A stretch of 64,000 bases of DNA from Nocardiopsis sp. ATB16-24 (GTDB taxonomy: Bacteria; Actinomycetota; Actinomycetes; Streptosporangiales; Streptosporangiaceae): positions 1 to 64,000 of the forward strand of contig NZ_JASCXJ010000006.1 in NCBI RefSeq assembly GCF_030271535.1, read 5' to 3'. Every line of letters starts with the position of its first letter. Positions within the stretch are counted from its first letter, which is position 1. The translations under genes and the position numbers were made by a program. Positions 12,237 to 22,249 of the stretch are shown piece by piece. Below the pieces are notes generated by a model. It was not told the origin of the DNA. It did no database searches and saw only the letters and a program-made list of their open reading frames with translations.

Positions 12237-12617
12237 GTGAGCCTCATTATCAGAGTTATCGTGAACGCGCTCGCCCTTTGGGCGGCTGTATTCCTGATCG
12301 ACGGGATCGACGTCACGGCGCAGGACACGGTCGGCCGGGTCCTGGTCTTCCTCGCCGTCGGTGCGATCTTCGGTGTGGTCAACGCGGTCATCAAACCGAT
12401 CGTCAAGGCGGTCGGCTGCCTGTTCTACGCTCTGACACTGGGCCTGATCGGTCTGGTGGTGAACGCGCTCCTGCTCCTGCTCACGAACTGGATCGCCGGG
12501 CTTTTCGAGATCCCCTTCCACATCGATGGGTTCTGGCCCGCCTTCTGGGGTGCGATCGTCGTCACCGTCGTCAGCTGGTTGCTGAGCATGTTCCTGCCCG
12601 AAGGCAAGGATGACTGA
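12237..12617 (+). CDS. Phage-holin-4-type small membrane protein
   Basis: A 126-residue protein of the Phage_holin_4_2 (DUF360-like) family, which despite the name is chromosomally encoded in many actinobacteria. Four hydrophobic segments are visible; the central GVVNAVIKPIVKAVGC is the family's diagnostic block and LWAAVFLIDGIDV precedes it. GTG 12237 comes directly after TATGGT and there is no clear ribosome-binding site, so the start may be a few codons off. No neighbouring phage genes exist, so a role in lysis is not supported; the function is unknown. Confidence 0.8.
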   Translation: MSLIIRVIVNALALWAAVFLIDGIDVTAQDTVGRVLVFLAVGAIFGVVNAVIKPIVKAVGCLFYALTLGLIGLVVNALLLLLTNWIAGLFEIPFHIDGFWPAFWGAIVVTVVSWLLSMFLPEGKDD

Positions 12618-12938
12618 GTAATCCCCTCACCCTCTCCTCCCCTGAGCAGCAGGTGGAGCCCGGGTCCGGCCGGATGGCACGGGCCCGGGGCGGGTAGGTT
12701 CACATTGTCTCCGGGACCACCACCCTCGACCCACGAGGACGGTGGCCGGGCGGGGCACGAACCCCGATACACAGTCTTTCCCGCGACCGTCGCGTATCCG
12801 CCGGTCGCGGTGGCGCACACGCAGCGCCGCCCACCCGTGCCCACACGTACGGGACATCTGTTGACGCACACCGAGAGGAGGACGGGCAACCGCGGACCCC
12901 ACCGCCATGGGCGGCGGCCCGCGAGCCCATCACACACG
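12618..12938. other. Upstream region of dapA
   Basis: No protein-like frame. It holds the dapA promoter region; a purine-rich GAGAGGAGG at 12871-12879 resembles a ribosome-binding site but has no well-placed start codon behind it. No riboswitch-like structure was recognised. Confidence 0.4.
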
Positions 12939-13910
12939 ATGGTGGAGACCAAGAACCGCCCGTTCGGCAAGATGTTGACCGCGATGGTCACCCCGATGCT
13001 CGAGGACGGCGAGCTCGACTATGAGGGCGCGGCCAGATTGGCCACCTACCTCATCGACGAACAGCACAACGACGGCCTGATCATCAGCGGCACCACGGGC
13101 GAGTCGCCCACGACCAGTGACAAGGAGAAGGACCGCCTGCTCAGAGCCGTCCTGGAGGCGGTCGGCGACCGCGCCACCATCGTGGCCGGTGTCGGCACCA
13201 ACGACACCCGCCACAGCATCCAGCTGGCCAAGGCGGCGGAGAAGGCGGGGGCGCACGGCCTGCTGGCGGTCACCCCGTACTACAACAAGCCTCCCCAGGA
13301 AGGCCTCATCAGGCACTTCACGTCGATCGCCGACACCACCGACCTGCCGGTCATGCTCTACGACATCCCGCACCGCACCGGGACGCCGATCGCCTCCGAG
13401 ACCCTGGTCCGTCTGGCCGAGCACCCGCGCATCGTCGCCAACAAGGACGCCAAGGACAACCTCGGCGCCAGCTCCTGGGTCATGGAGCGCACCGACCTGG
13501 CTTTCTACTGCGGCACCGACATCCTCAACCTGCCGCTGCTGTCGGTGGGCGCGGCCGGGTTCGTCAGTGTCGTCGGCCACATCGTCGGCTCCGACCTGCG
13601 GGAGATGATCGACGCCTTCGAAAAGGGCGAGGTCGGTCAGGCCCTGGCCATACACCGACGCCTCACCCCGGTCTACACCGGCATGTTCCGCACCCAGGGC
13701 GTCATCACCACCAAGGCCATCCTCAACCTGTTCGGACTGCCCTCCGGCCCCGTCCGCACGCCGCTCGCCGACGCCTCCTCGGAGCTCCAGGCCCTCCTGC
13801 GCGAGGACCTGGCCGCGGCCGGGGTCAAGGGCCCGATCGGACTGGCCCCGCACCAGGCCGTCCCGGCCAGCGCCGTACGCGTCGAGCGCCTCACGGAGGG
13901 ATCTGTATGA
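12939..13910 (+). CDS. dapA: 4-hydroxy-tetrahydrodipicolinate synthase (DapA)
   Basis: Condenses pyruvate with aspartate semialdehyde, entering the lysine/diaminopimelate branch. The 323-residue TIM-barrel protein has GTTGESPTTSDKEK (pyruvate-binding TTGE), VTPYYNKPPQEG with the catalytic Tyr, and IVANKDAKDN with the Schiff-base Lys. ATG 12939 gives the family start (PFGKMLTAMVTPM); it lacks a strong ribosome-binding site. The stop overlaps the RNase J start by 4 nt, the dapA-rnj pairing common in actinobacteria. Confidence 0.93.
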   Translation: MVETKNRPFGKMLTAMVTPMLEDGELDYEGAARLATYLIDEQHNDGLIISGTTGESPTTSDKEKDRLLRAVLEAVGDRATIVAGVGTNDTRHSIQLAKAAEKAGAHGLLAVTPYYNKPPQEGLIRHFTSIADTTDLPVMLYDIPHRTGTPIASETLVRLAEHPRIVANKDAKDNLGASSWVMERTDLAFYCGTDILNLPLLSVGAAGFVSVVGHIVGSDLREMIDAFEKGEVGQALAIHRRLTPVYTGMFRTQGVITTKAILNLFGLPSGPVRTPLADASSELQALLREDLAAAGVKGPIGLAPHQAVPASAVRVERLTEGSV

Positions 13911-15592
13911 GTCACCCGCACCCCGAACTGGGCCCGCCGCCGCCCCTCGGTGAGGGAGCCCTGCGCGTCGTCGCCCTGGGCGGCCTCGGTGAGATCGGCC
14001 GCAACATGACGGTCTTCGAGTACGGCGGACGCCTGCTGATCGTGGACTGCGGCGTGCTCTTCCCCGAGGAGGAACAGCCCGGAGTCGACCTGATCCTGCC
14101 GGACTTCGACTACATCCGCGGTCGGCTCGACGACATCGACGCGATCGTCCTCACCCACGGGCACGAGGACCACATCGGCGGCGTTCCGTTCCTGTTGCGC
14201 GAGCGCGCCGACATCCCGCTCGTCGGTTCCAAGCTCACCCTGGCGTTGATCACCGCCAAACTGGGGGAGCACCGCATCAAGCCGGAGACCCTCCTGGTGG
14301 AGGAGGGGGAACGGCACGACTTCGGCCCCTTCGGCCTGGAGTTCTTCGCGGTCAACCACTCCATCCCCGACGCGCTGGCCGTCGGTATCCGCACCCCGGG
14401 CGGGTCGGTACTGCACACCGGCGACTTCAAGATGGACCAGCTGCCGTTGGACGGACGCCTCACCGACCTGGCGGGGTTCGCCCGCTTCGGGGACGAGGGC
14501 GTGGACCTGTTGCTTTCGGACTCCACCAACGCCGAGCAGCCCGGCTTCATCGTCAACGAGCGGAACCTGTCCGAGGCCATCGAGAAGGTGTTCCGCCAGG
14601 CCGAGAAGCGTATCGTGGTGGCCTGCTTCGCCTCGCACGTCCACCGTGTCCAGCAGGTCATCGACGCCGCCGCCAAGTACCGGCGCAAGATCGCCTTCGT
14701 GGGCCGCTCCATGGTCCGCAACATGAACATCGCGCGTGACCTCGGTTATCTGAACATCCCCGGCGACACGATCATCGACGTCAAGCAGTTGGACGACATG
14801 CCGGCGGACGAGGCCGTGTTGATCTGCACCGGTTCCCAGGGCGAACCGATGTCGGCGCTCAGTCGCATGGCCAACCGCGACCACCAGATCCGTATCGAGG
14901 AGGGCGACACCATCCTGCTGGCGTCGTCGCTGATCCCCGGTAACGAGAACTCGGTGAACCGGGTGATCAACGGGCTGACCCGCTGGGGCGCCAAGGTCGT
15001 GCACAAGGGCAACGCCCTGGTCCACGTGTCCGGTCACGCCTCCGCCGGCGAGCTGCTGTACGTGCTCAACATGGTGCGTCCGCGCAACTTCATGCCCGTC
15101 CACGGCGAGTGGCGACACATGCGTGCCCACGCGGACCTGGCCAGGCTCACCGGTGTGCCCGGTGATCGGATCGTCATCGCCGAGGACGGCGTCGTCGTGG
15201 ACCTGTACAAGCACCGCGCCAAGATCGTCGGCGCCGTGCAGGCCGGATACGTGTACGTGGACGGCTCCTCCGTCGGCGACGTCACAGACGCCGCGCTCAA
15301 GGACCGCCGCATCCTCGGTGAGGAGGGCTTCATCTCCGTCGTCGTCGCCGTGGACTCGGGCAGCGGCAAGATCCTGGGCGAGCCGGAGATCCACACCAGG
15401 GGCGCGGGCATCGGTGCCGACGCCTACGACGACGTCGTCGACCGACTCCAGGACGCCCTGGACAAGGCGGCCCGGGACGGGGTCAACGACCCCCACCAGC
15501 TGAGGCAGCTGATCCGGCGCAGCACCGGACGATGGGTCAACGAGACCTACCGGCGCCGCCCCATGATCATCCCCGTCCTGGTCGAGGTCTGA
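13907..15592 (+). CDS. rnj: Ribonuclease J
   Basis: Metallo-beta-lactamase/beta-CASP ribonuclease with 5'-3' exo- and endonuclease activity in RNA processing. The 561-residue product shows the zinc motif HGHEDH (His84, His86, Asp88, His89), HTGDFKMDQ, the beta-CASP segment (CFASHVHRVQQ), and the terminal MPVHGEWRHMRAHADLA motif of RNase J, followed by the C-terminal domain. ATG 13907 overlaps the dapA stop (ATGA). A perfect hairpin terminator 20 nt after the stop closes the dapA-rnj unit. Confidence 0.93.
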   Translation: MSHPHPELGPPPPLGEGALRVVALGGLGEIGRNMTVFEYGGRLLIVDCGVLFPEEEQPGVDLILPDFDYIRGRLDDIDAIVLTHGHEDHIGGVPFLLRERADIPLVGSKLTLALITAKLGEHRIKPETLLVEEGERHDFGPFGLEFFAVNHSIPDALAVGIRTPGGSVLHTGDFKMDQLPLDGRLTDLAGFARFGDEGVDLLLSDSTNAEQPGFIVNERNLSEAIEKVFRQAEKRIVVACFASHVHRVQQVIDAAAKYRRKIAFVGRSMVRNMNIARDLGYLNIPGDTIIDVKQLDDMPADEAVLICTGSQGEPMSALSRMANRDHQIRIEEGDTILLASSLIPGNENSVNRVINGLTRWGAKVVHKGNALVHVSGHASAGELLYVLNMVRPRNFMPVHGEWRHMRAHADLARLTGVPGDRIVIAEDGVVVDLYKHRAKIVGAVQAGYVYVDGSSVGDVTDAALKDRRILGEEGFISVVVAVDSGSGKILGEPEIHTRGAGIGADAYDDVVDRLQDALDKAARDGVNDPHQLRQLIRRSTGRWVNETYRRRPMIIPVLVEV

Positions 15593-15611
15593 CCCGGAGG
15601 GTGTGAGCGAC

Positions 15612-15647
15612 GAACGGCCCGAGGCGCCCGGTGCGCCCGGGCCGTTC
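15612..15647 (+). terminator. Terminator after dapA-rnj
   Basis: GAACGGCCCG (15612-15621) pairs with CGGGCCGTTC (15638-15647), with a further inner GGCGC/GCGCC stem. No T-tract follows, as is usual for actinobacterial terminators. Confidence 0.8.
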
Positions 15648-15852
15648 GCCCGTCCCGGACCGGAAAGGCCCGGTCGGCGGGGGCGACGCGCCGGTCTCTC
15701 CCCCCGGGGTGCGACGGGTGGCACACCCCACTTGGGCGACACGCCGTCCCGGTACGGGCGAAGCCTATGGACGTCCCAGTAGGCTGCCCGCCGTGGCGGG
15801 CCGTCCTGCCCGACCTTCTGACGCGAACCCGTCCTCCTGGAGGTGACCCCCG

Positions 15853-18351
15853 ATGGCCACGCGCGCCTCCTCCGGCGGTTCCGGACGCAAGAAGCCCGCC
15901 GCGCGCAGGCCCCCGGCCAAGAAACGCATGCCCGACGGGCCGATCGCCTTCGCCGTCACCATGTTCGGCCAGTTCCTGCTGGTGCTGTGGAAGCTGGTCG
16001 CGCACACCGTCGGTGGCGCCGCCCGCGCGGTCGGCCGCAGCGCCCGCGGGCTGGATCCGGACCTGCGCCGGGACGGGGCCGGACTGGTCCTGCTCGCCGC
16101 CGGGGTCCTCATCGCCGCCGCCGTGTGGTGGAACAGCGACGGGCTGTTGCTGGAGTACACCCGCATGGTCGTGGCCGGCGGTTTCGGTACGTTCTCCCCG
16201 ATCCTGCCGCTGCTGTTCCTGCCCATCGCGGTCAAGCTGATGCGCACACCCGGCAGTGGCAGGGAGGGTGACGCCGGACGACTCCTCATCGGGTTCACCG
16301 CGATCATGCTCGGTCTGCTCGGCCTGATCCACATCGCCCACGGCATCCCCCAGCCCTCCGAGGGCCTGGAGGCGCTCCAGGAGTCGGGCGGGCTCATCGG
16401 CTTCGTCGCCTCCGGGCCCCTCAGCGCGGTCGTCACGCCCTGGCTGACCGGTGTGCTGCTGTTCCTGGTGCTGCTCTTCGGTGTCCTGGTGGTCACCGCC
16501 ACCCCCATCCGGCGCGTCCCCGAACGCCTACAGGACCTCTTCACCCTGCTGATGGAACGCGACGGGGACCCCGATCCGGCACGCGGTACCACGGGCGGCA
16601 GGTCGGAGAGGGGAGCCTCCAGGACACGCAGGAGCAGACCCAAGAAGGAGAAGGGGGAGGAGACGGCCGCGACGGTGGCCGGCGACCACGAACGTCCCTA
16701 CGACAGTCCGGTGCTGCCCAGTGGACCCGACCCGCTGGCCCCCGCCCTGACCGACGAGGAGGAGGCGGCCGACTCCGGCAGGGAGGTCGCCAAGCGCCGG
16801 TCGGCCCGTAGGAAGACGGAGGTGCCCGACCCCACGCCGGCCCCCGCGACCGCCGAACAGCTGACCATCCCCTCCCGTGTGGTGGAGGGCGACTACGAGC
16901 TGCCCAAGCCGGGCATGCTCAAGCCCGGCAGCCCGGTCAAGCCACGCACCAAGGCCAACGACGAGGTCGTCGCGGCGCTGACGGGGGTGCTCGACCAGTT
17001 CAACATCGACGCCGAGGTCACCGGCTTCACCCGCGGCCCCACGGTCACCCGTTACGAGATCGAACTCGGCCCGGCGGTCAAGGTCGAGAAGGTCACCGCG
17101 CTGGCCAAGAACATCTCCTTGGCGGTCAAGAGCGCCGACGTGCGCATCCAGTCGCCCATCCCCGGAAAGTCCGCGATCGGTGTGGAGATCCCCAACACCG
17201 ACAAGGACATCGTGAGCCTGGGCGACGTGCTGCGCTCCCCCGCGGCCACCTCCGACGACCACCCCATGTTGGTGGGACTGGGCAAGGACGTCGAGGGCGC
17301 CAACGTGGTGGCGAACCTGGCCAAGATGCCGCACGTGCTCGTCGCCGGCGCCACGGGCGCGGGTAAGTCCACCTGCATCAACGGGCTGATCACCTCACTG
17401 ATGATGCGCGCCACGCCCGACGAGGTGCGGATGATCCTGATCGACCCCAAGCGGGTCGAACTGACCATGTACGAGGGCATCCCACACCTGATCACCCCCA
17501 TCATCACCAACCCCAAGCGGGCAGCCGAGGCCCTCCAGTGGGTGGTGGGGGAGATGGACCGTCGCTACGACGACCTGGCGGCCTCCGGCTACCGGCACGT
17601 GGACGACTTCAACGCCGCGGTGCGCGCCGGAGAACTGACCGCCCCGCCCGGCAGCGAGCGCGAGTACGAGCCCTACCCCTACCTGCTGGTGATCGTGGAC
17701 GAGCTGGCGGACCTGATGATGGTCGCCCCCCGCGACGTCGAGGACGCCGTCGTGCGCATCACCCAGCTGGCCCGCGCCGCGGGCATCCACCTGGTGCTGG
17801 CCACCCAGCGTCCCAGCGTCGACGTCGTCACCGGCCTCATCAAGGCCAACGTGCCCTCCCGCCTGGCCTTCGCCACCTCCAGCCTGTCCGACAGTCGGGT
17901 CATCCTCGACCAGCCCGGGGCCGAGAAGCTGGTCGGCAAGGGTGACGCCCTCTTCCTGCCGATGGGCGCGGGCAAGCCCATCCGCCTCCAGAACGCCTGG
18001 GTGGCGGAGAAGGAGATCCGGGGGATCGTCGAGCACTGCAAGAAGCAGGCCGCGCCCAGCTACCGCGAGGACGTGGCGGCTCCCGAGGGGAAGAAGAAGG
18101 AGATCGACGAGGACATCGGTGATGACCTCGACCTCCTCCTCCAGGCGGTGGAACTGGTGGTCACCACCCAGTTCGGTTCCACGTCCATGCTCCAGCGCAA
18201 GCTGCGCGTGGGCTTCGCCAAGGCGGGTCGTCTGATGGACCTCATGGAGAGTCGCGACGTGGTGGGCCCCAGTGAGGGTTCCAAGGCCCGGGACGTACTC
18301 GTCACCCCGGAGGATCTGCCCGCCGTGCTGAAGGACATCCGCGGTTCCTGA
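15853..18351 (+). CDS. ftsK: DNA translocase FtsK
   Basis: Septum-associated motor that pumps chromosomal DNA during division or sporulation. The 832-residue product has a basic N-terminus, about four membrane helices within residues 35-220, a charged linker, then the motor domain with Walker A GATGAGKS (about residue 499) and Walker B LLVIVDELADLMM (about 611). The C-terminal gamma winged helix (LVVTTQFGSTSMLQRKLRVG) recognises oriented DNA. The start follows GGAGGTGAC at 15839-15847. The linker is short compared with E. coli FtsK and like SpoIIIE-type actinobacterial proteins. Confidence 0.93.
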   Translation: MATRASSGGSGRKKPAARRPPAKKRMPDGPIAFAVTMFGQFLLVLWKLVAHTVGGAARAVGRSARGLDPDLRRDGAGLVLLAAGVLIAAAVWWNSDGLLLEYTRMVVAGGFGTFSPILPLLFLPIAVKLMRTPGSGREGDAGRLLIGFTAIMLGLLGLIHIAHGIPQPSEGLEALQESGGLIGFVASGPLSAVVTPWLTGVLLFLVLLFGVLVVTATPIRRVPERLQDLFTLLMERDGDPDPARGTTGGRSERGASRTRRSRPKKEKGEETAATVAGDHERPYDSPVLPSGPDPLAPALTDEEEAADSGREVAKRRSARRKTEVPDPTPAPATAEQLTIPSRVVEGDYELPKPGMLKPGSPVKPRTKANDEVVAALTGVLDQFNIDAEVTGFTRGPTVTRYEIELGPAVKVEKVTALAKNISLAVKSADVRIQSPIPGKSAIGVEIPNTDKDIVSLGDVLRSPAATSDDHPMLVGLGKDVEGANVVANLAKMPHVLVAGATGAGKSTCINGLITSLMMRATPDEVRMILIDPKRVELTMYEGIPHLITPIITNPKRAAEALQWVVGEMDRRYDDLAASGYRHVDDFNAAVRAGELTAPPGSEREYEPYPYLLVIVDELADLMMVAPRDVEDAVVRITQLARAAGIHLVLATQRPSVDVVTGLIKANVPSRLAFATSSLSDSRVILDQPGAEKLVGKGDALFLPMGAGKPIRLQNAWVAEKEIRGIVEHCKKQAAPSYREDVAAPEGKKKEIDEDIGDDLDLLLQAVELVVTTQFGSTSMLQRKLRVGFAKAGRLMDLMESRDVVGPSEGSKARDVLVTPEDLPAVLKDIRGS

Positions 18352-18582
18352 CCGGATCGGCGGGGTACGGAGGCGACGAACGGTGACCGAAACCTGGGAC
18401 GCCGAATGCCCCTATCCCTCGTGTCATGGACTTTCCTGAACCTCCACTCGCATCCCTTAAAACTGGGGCTGCCCGATTTGGTGTGATCTTGAGGGCTTCA
18501 TGGGGCGTGGTGACCTGTGACAACGCTCATCGAAGGGCAGAGTGGGACCCGGCAGACACACACAGTCGCGGGGGGAGTGCGC

Positions 18583-20040
18583 ATGGCGACGATCGGCCAG
18601 ACCCTGTCCGCCGCCCGAGTCGCGGCGGGCCACACGATCGCGGACCTCAGCGCCCGTACACGCATCCGGGAACCTGTCCTCATGAGCATCGAGCAGGAGG
18701 ACTTCGTCCCCTGTGGTGGAGACTTCTACGCACGTGGCCACATCCGCGGCATCTGCCGCGCACTCGGCCTGGACCCGGCGCCGCTCCTGGAGGAGTACGA
18801 CCGCGAGCACGCCACCGGTGCCATACCCGCCTTCATCCCCCCGCAGCGTCATCCGGCGGCCACGCCCGGGGGCGTCCGGGCGTCCGCCGCGGCGCGTACG
18901 GAGTCCGGTGCGGGAGAGGACGGCGCGGACCGGGAGGTCACACACCGTTTCGGAGACGACGACTCCGGTGTGGGCTCCCAGCGCTGGGGACACTTCGAAC
19001 GCCGACAGGTCCTGGAAGGGGCCGCCGAGGAGGAACCCCCGCCGGACCTCCGGCGCGCGCGGGTGCCCGCTCCCCGCGGCAGCGGAGAGGGACGCCGTGG
19101 CGCGCACCGGGCCCCCGAGGGGGGAACCGCGCACGGCGGATCGCGGGGGCCCGTGTACGGGAGAGCGCCGGTGGCGGAGGAGACCGACCAGGGACGGCGT
19201 CCCGTGTACGGTCGGGTCCCCGAGGGACGGCCGGTGAACGGGGAGCACGTCCACGGGCGGTCGGCGAACGGAGAACGCGTCCCCGAGGGCCGCTCCCAGG
19301 GGGAGACGCCGGTCGGAGGGAGCCGTACGGAGGAACGGTTCCGCGGACTTCCCGTCGACGGGGAGCCCACGGAGCCTCTGCCCGTGGCCCCGGACGGGAC
19401 GGGACAGCGGGCCCGAGACGGGCGCGGGGGACCCGTCCAGGGGGGACACGTGTACCGCGGACCCGCCCATCCCCGGCACGGGGTGCCCCAGGGGACCAGA
19501 CACCCGGGAGGTGTCAGGGGACGCGGCGGCAGGCCCGCACCGCGCCCCAAGGTCGCCGGAGCCCGACACCACCGGGCCGGGGCGCTCCGGCGTCACTGGC
19601 CGTGGGCGGTGATCTGCGGGATCCTCGTCCTGGCCGTCCTCATCGGAGTCCGGACCTGGCAGGACTGGGACACCGGCGACCCACTGCGCGCCGCCCTCGA
19701 CTCCTCGGAGGAGGAGGGCACCGTCGACTCGGCGGTGCGGTCCGGCGGCTCGGAGGGGGCGGCGGAGGCCGTCCAGGCCGAGACCGGCGAGTTCACCGTG
19801 GAACTGGCCGCCTCGGGTCGTAGCTGGGTCGAGATCACGGAGGCCGGCGGTGAGGACCTCTACGTGGGTTTCCTCCTGGACGGGGAGACCCAGGACTACG
19901 TGACCGAGGAGAACCTCAACATGTGGATCGGCGACGCCGGAGCGGTCACCGTCACCGTCAACGGTGAGGATCTGGGCCCCCTCGGACTCCCTGGGGAGGT
20001 CAAGGAGGTCATCGTGGGCCCCGACGGTCTGGTCCACTGA
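18583..20040 (+). CDS. RodZ-like membrane protein with HTH and DUF4115 domains
   Basis: A 485-residue protein with an N-terminal helix-turn-helix domain (IGQTLSAARVAAGHTIADLS to about residue 75), a long low-complexity linker (about 90-330) rich in Gly, Arg, Pro and Glu with recurring PVYGR/RPVNG/ERVPEGR-like units, one membrane helix (WAVICGILVLAVLIGVRTW) and an extracytoplasmic DUF4115-type domain. This layout matches RodZ, which links MreB to cell-wall synthesis. ATG 18583 follows GGGGGA with 6-nt spacing. Placement between ftsK and rimO is typical of actinobacteria. The linker is much longer than in RodZ of rod-shaped bacteria. Confidence 0.8.
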   Translation: MATIGQTLSAARVAAGHTIADLSARTRIREPVLMSIEQEDFVPCGGDFYARGHIRGICRALGLDPAPLLEEYDREHATGAIPAFIPPQRHPAATPGGVRASAAARTESGAGEDGADREVTHRFGDDDSGVGSQRWGHFERRQVLEGAAEEEPPPDLRRARVPAPRGSGEGRRGAHRAPEGGTAHGGSRGPVYGRAPVAEETDQGRRPVYGRVPEGRPVNGEHVHGRSANGERVPEGRSQGETPVGGSRTEERFRGLPVDGEPTEPLPVAPDGTGQRARDGRGGPVQGGHVYRGPAHPRHGVPQGTRHPGGVRGRGGRPAPRPKVAGARHHRAGALRRHWPWAVICGILVLAVLIGVRTWQDWDTGDPLRAALDSSEEEGTVDSAVRSGGSEGAAEAVQAETGEFTVELAASGRSWVEITEAGGEDLYVGFLLDGETQDYVTEENLNMWIGDAGAVTVTVNGEDLGPLGLPGEVKEVIVGPDGLVH

Positions 20041-20042
20041 CG

Positions 20043-20080
20043 ACGCCGGCCCGGGTGCCGCCCGGCACCCGGGCCGGCGT
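20043..20080 (+). terminator. Terminator after the RodZ-like gene
   Basis: A perfect 18-bp inverted repeat (20043-20060 with 20063-20080) begins 2 nt after the stop codon. It separates this gene from the rimO promoter (candidate -10 TAGTGT at 20103-20108). Confidence 0.85.
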
Positions 20081-20213
20081 ACGTCCGGTGGGCTGATCAG
20101 GGTAGTGTGGGAAGCCGCGGACGATGCCGCGCGACGCCGTGCCCCGGGTACCGCCCGGTGGCCGCGGCCCGGCTCTCCGCCCCACTCGAAGCTCTCCCAC
20201 ACGCTTGGAAGCC

Positions 20214-21647
20214 ATGTCATCGCGCCGTACTGTCTCACTCGTCACCCTGGGGTGTGCGCGTAACGAGGTCGACTCCGAAGAGCTGGCCGGGCGCCTGGCC
20301 GCGGGCGGCTGGGACCTCGTCGACGGCGACACCGAGGCCGACGTCACCATCGTCAACACCTGCGGGTTCATCGACGCGGCCAAACAGGACTCCATCGAGA
20401 CGCTCCTGGAGGCCGCCGAGAACGGCGGCAAGGTCGTCGCCGCGGGATGCATGGCCGAACGGTACGGTTCCGAACTCGCCGAGGCCCTGCCCGAGGCGCA
20501 GGTCATCGGTTTCGATGACTACGCGGCCATCACCGACCGCCTCGACGACGTGCTGGCCGGCCGCGCCCTGGTCCCACACGATCCCCGAGACCGGCGCACG
20601 CTGCTGCCGATCACCCCGGCCGAGCGCGACGCCTCCCAGGTGCACGTTCCCGGCCACGCGACCTTCGCCGGCGCGGAGGGCACCGAACTGCCCTACCGCG
20701 CCTCCGTCCCGCGCCGCCGTCTGACCGGCGGACCGGTGGCCAACCTCAAGATCGCCTCCGGTTGCGACCGGCGCTGCACCTTCTGCGCCATCCCCGCCTT
20801 CCGTGGCGCCTACATCTCCCGCCACCCCGACGAGATCGTCCGCGAGGCCGAGTGGTTGGCAGGGGAGGGCGTACGCGAGGTGTTCCTCGTCAGTGAGAAC
20901 TCCACCTCCTACGGCAAGGACCTGGGCGACGTGCGCGCCCTGGAGAAGCTCCTGCCCCGCCTGGCCGCGGTCCAGGGACTCGAACGGATCCGCGTCAGTT
21001 ACCTCCAGCCGGCGGAGGTCCGCCCCGGGTTGGTGGAGGTGCTCACGGGAACCCCCGGAGTGGTGCCCTACTTCGACCTGTCCTTCCAACACGCCAGCGG
21101 CACCCTGCTGCGACGTATGCGGCGCTTCGGCGACCGGGAACGCTTCCTGGAGCTGCTGGAGACGGTCCGCAGGAACGCCCCGGAGGCCGGCGCGCGCTCC
21201 AACTTCATCGTGGGCTTCCCCGGTGAGACGGAGGAGGAGTTCGAGGACCTCGTCTCCTTCCTCGAAAACGCCCGCCTGGACGCCATCGGTGTGTTCGGCT
21301 ACTCCGACGAGGACGGAACCGAGGCCGCCGGGCACGAGAACAAACTGCCCGAGGAGCTCGTCGCCGAGCGCGTGGACCGACTCAACCGGCTCGCCGAGGA
21401 GCTGATGGCCCAGCGTGCCGAGGAGCGGATCGGCTCACAGGTGACCGTGCTCGTGGAGTCGGTCCTGGAGGACGGTGCCTACGAGGGCCGCGCGGAGCAC
21501 CAGGCCCCCGAGGTGGACGGGAGCACGATCCTGTACGGCGAGGGCCTGGCGGTCGGTGACCTGGTGCGCGCCACCGTGATCCAGGCCGCAGGGGCCGACC
21601 TCGTCGCCGAACAGGACGGGGATCAGTCGGAAGCCTCCGACAGATGA
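20214..21647 (+). CDS. rimO: Ribosomal protein S12 methylthiotransferase RimO
   Basis: Radical-SAM enzyme that methylthiolates Asp on ribosomal protein S12. It has 477 residues: an N-terminal UPF0004 domain with [13 protein letters not shown] (cluster Cys14), the radical-SAM CxxxCxxC motif CDRRCTFC (Cys184, 188, 191), and a C-terminal TRAM domain. [10 protein letters not shown] distinguishes RimO from MiaB, whose own gene is at 42037. ATG 20214 starts just before the conserved domain. The stop overlaps pgsA by 4 nt. Confidence 0.92.
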   Translation: MSSRRTVSLVTLGCARNEVDSEELAGRLAAGGWDLVDGDTEADVTIVNTCGFIDAAKQDSIETLLEAAENGGKVVAAGCMAERYGSELAEALPEAQVIGFDDYAAITDRLDDVLAGRALVPHDPRDRRTLLPITPAERDASQVHVPGHATFAGAEGTELPYRASVPRRRLTGGPVANLKIASGCDRRCTFCAIPAFRGAYISRHPDEIVREAEWLAGEGVREVFLVSENSTSYGKDLGDVRALEKLLPRLAAVQGLERIRVSYLQPAEVRPGLVEVLTGTPGVVPYFDLSFQHASGTLLRRMRRFGDRERFLELLETVRRNAPEAGARSNFIVGFPGETEEEFEDLVSFLENARLDAIGVFGYSDEDGTEAAGHENKLPEELVAERVDRLNRLAEELMAQRAEERIGSQVTVLVESVLEDGAYEGRAEHQAPEVDGSTILYGEGLAVGDLVRATVIQAAGADLVAEQDGDQSEASDR

Positions 21648-22249
21648 GCACGTCCGGATCCGCCGCCATGCGCGACCCTCGTGTCCCCTTGTGGAACATC
21701 GCGAACATCCTCACGATGAGCCGGCTGCTCATGGTGCCGCTGTTCGTGTGGTTCATGTTCCTGGACGGCCCCTGGTGGCGTTCGGCGGCCTTCGCCGTCT
21801 TCGTGGTGGCCGCCATCACCGACCGCGTCGACGGGGAGATCGCCCGCCGCCGCAACCTGGTCACCGACTTCGGCAAGATCGCCGATCCCATCGCCGACAA
21901 GGCGCTCACCGGCGCCGCGCTGGTGGTGCTCTCCCTCCAAGGAGACCTGTGGTGGTGGGTCACCATCGCCATCCTGGTCCGCGAGTGGGGCATCACGGTG
22001 CTGCGCTTCGCGGTCCTGCGCTACGTGGTCATGCCCGCGAGCAAGGGAGGCAAGCTCAAGACCGTCCTCCAGATCGTCGCGATCGGCATCTACCTCTTCC
22101 CACTCCAGGTGCTGCCCTTCAGCGAGGCCTTCGTCTGGCTCGCCCACGTGGTGATGGGGGCCGCACTGGCGGTCACGCTGTGGACCGGCCTGACCTACGT
22201 GTTCGACGCGATCCGGGCCGTTCGGGCCCGCAAGGAGAACGCCGGGTGA
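21644..22249 (+). CDS. pgsA: CDP-diacylglycerol-glycerol-3-phosphate 3-phosphatidyltransferase (PgsA)
   Basis: Membrane enzyme making phosphatidylglycerol phosphate. The 201-residue product carries the CDP-alcohol phosphotransferase signature ([11 protein letters not shown] followed by GKIADPIAD), with all the acidic residues intact, and several membrane segments. The N-terminus [20 protein letters not shown] is characteristic. It overlaps rimO and cinA by 4 nt each, forming a rimO-pgsA-cinA unit. Confidence 0.92.
   Translation: MSTSGSAAMRDPRVPLWNIANILTMSRLLMVPLFVWFMFLDGPWWRSAAFAVFVVAAITDRVDGEIARRRNLVTDFGKIADPIADKALTGAALVVLSLQGDLWWWVTIAILVREWGITVLRFAVLRYVVMPASKGGKLKTVLQIVAIGIYLFPLQVLPFSEAFVWLAHVVMGAALAVTLWTGLTYVFDAIRAVRARKENAG

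Noticed and set aside
12237-12617. Possible prophage because of the holin-family match
   Set aside because: The family is widespread as a chromosomal gene and no other phage gene, integrase or attachment site is nearby.
13673-15742. 689-codon minus-strand frame opposite RNase J
   Set aside because: Shadow of a high-GC gene: His/Val/Asp/Gly-rich composition and no motif.
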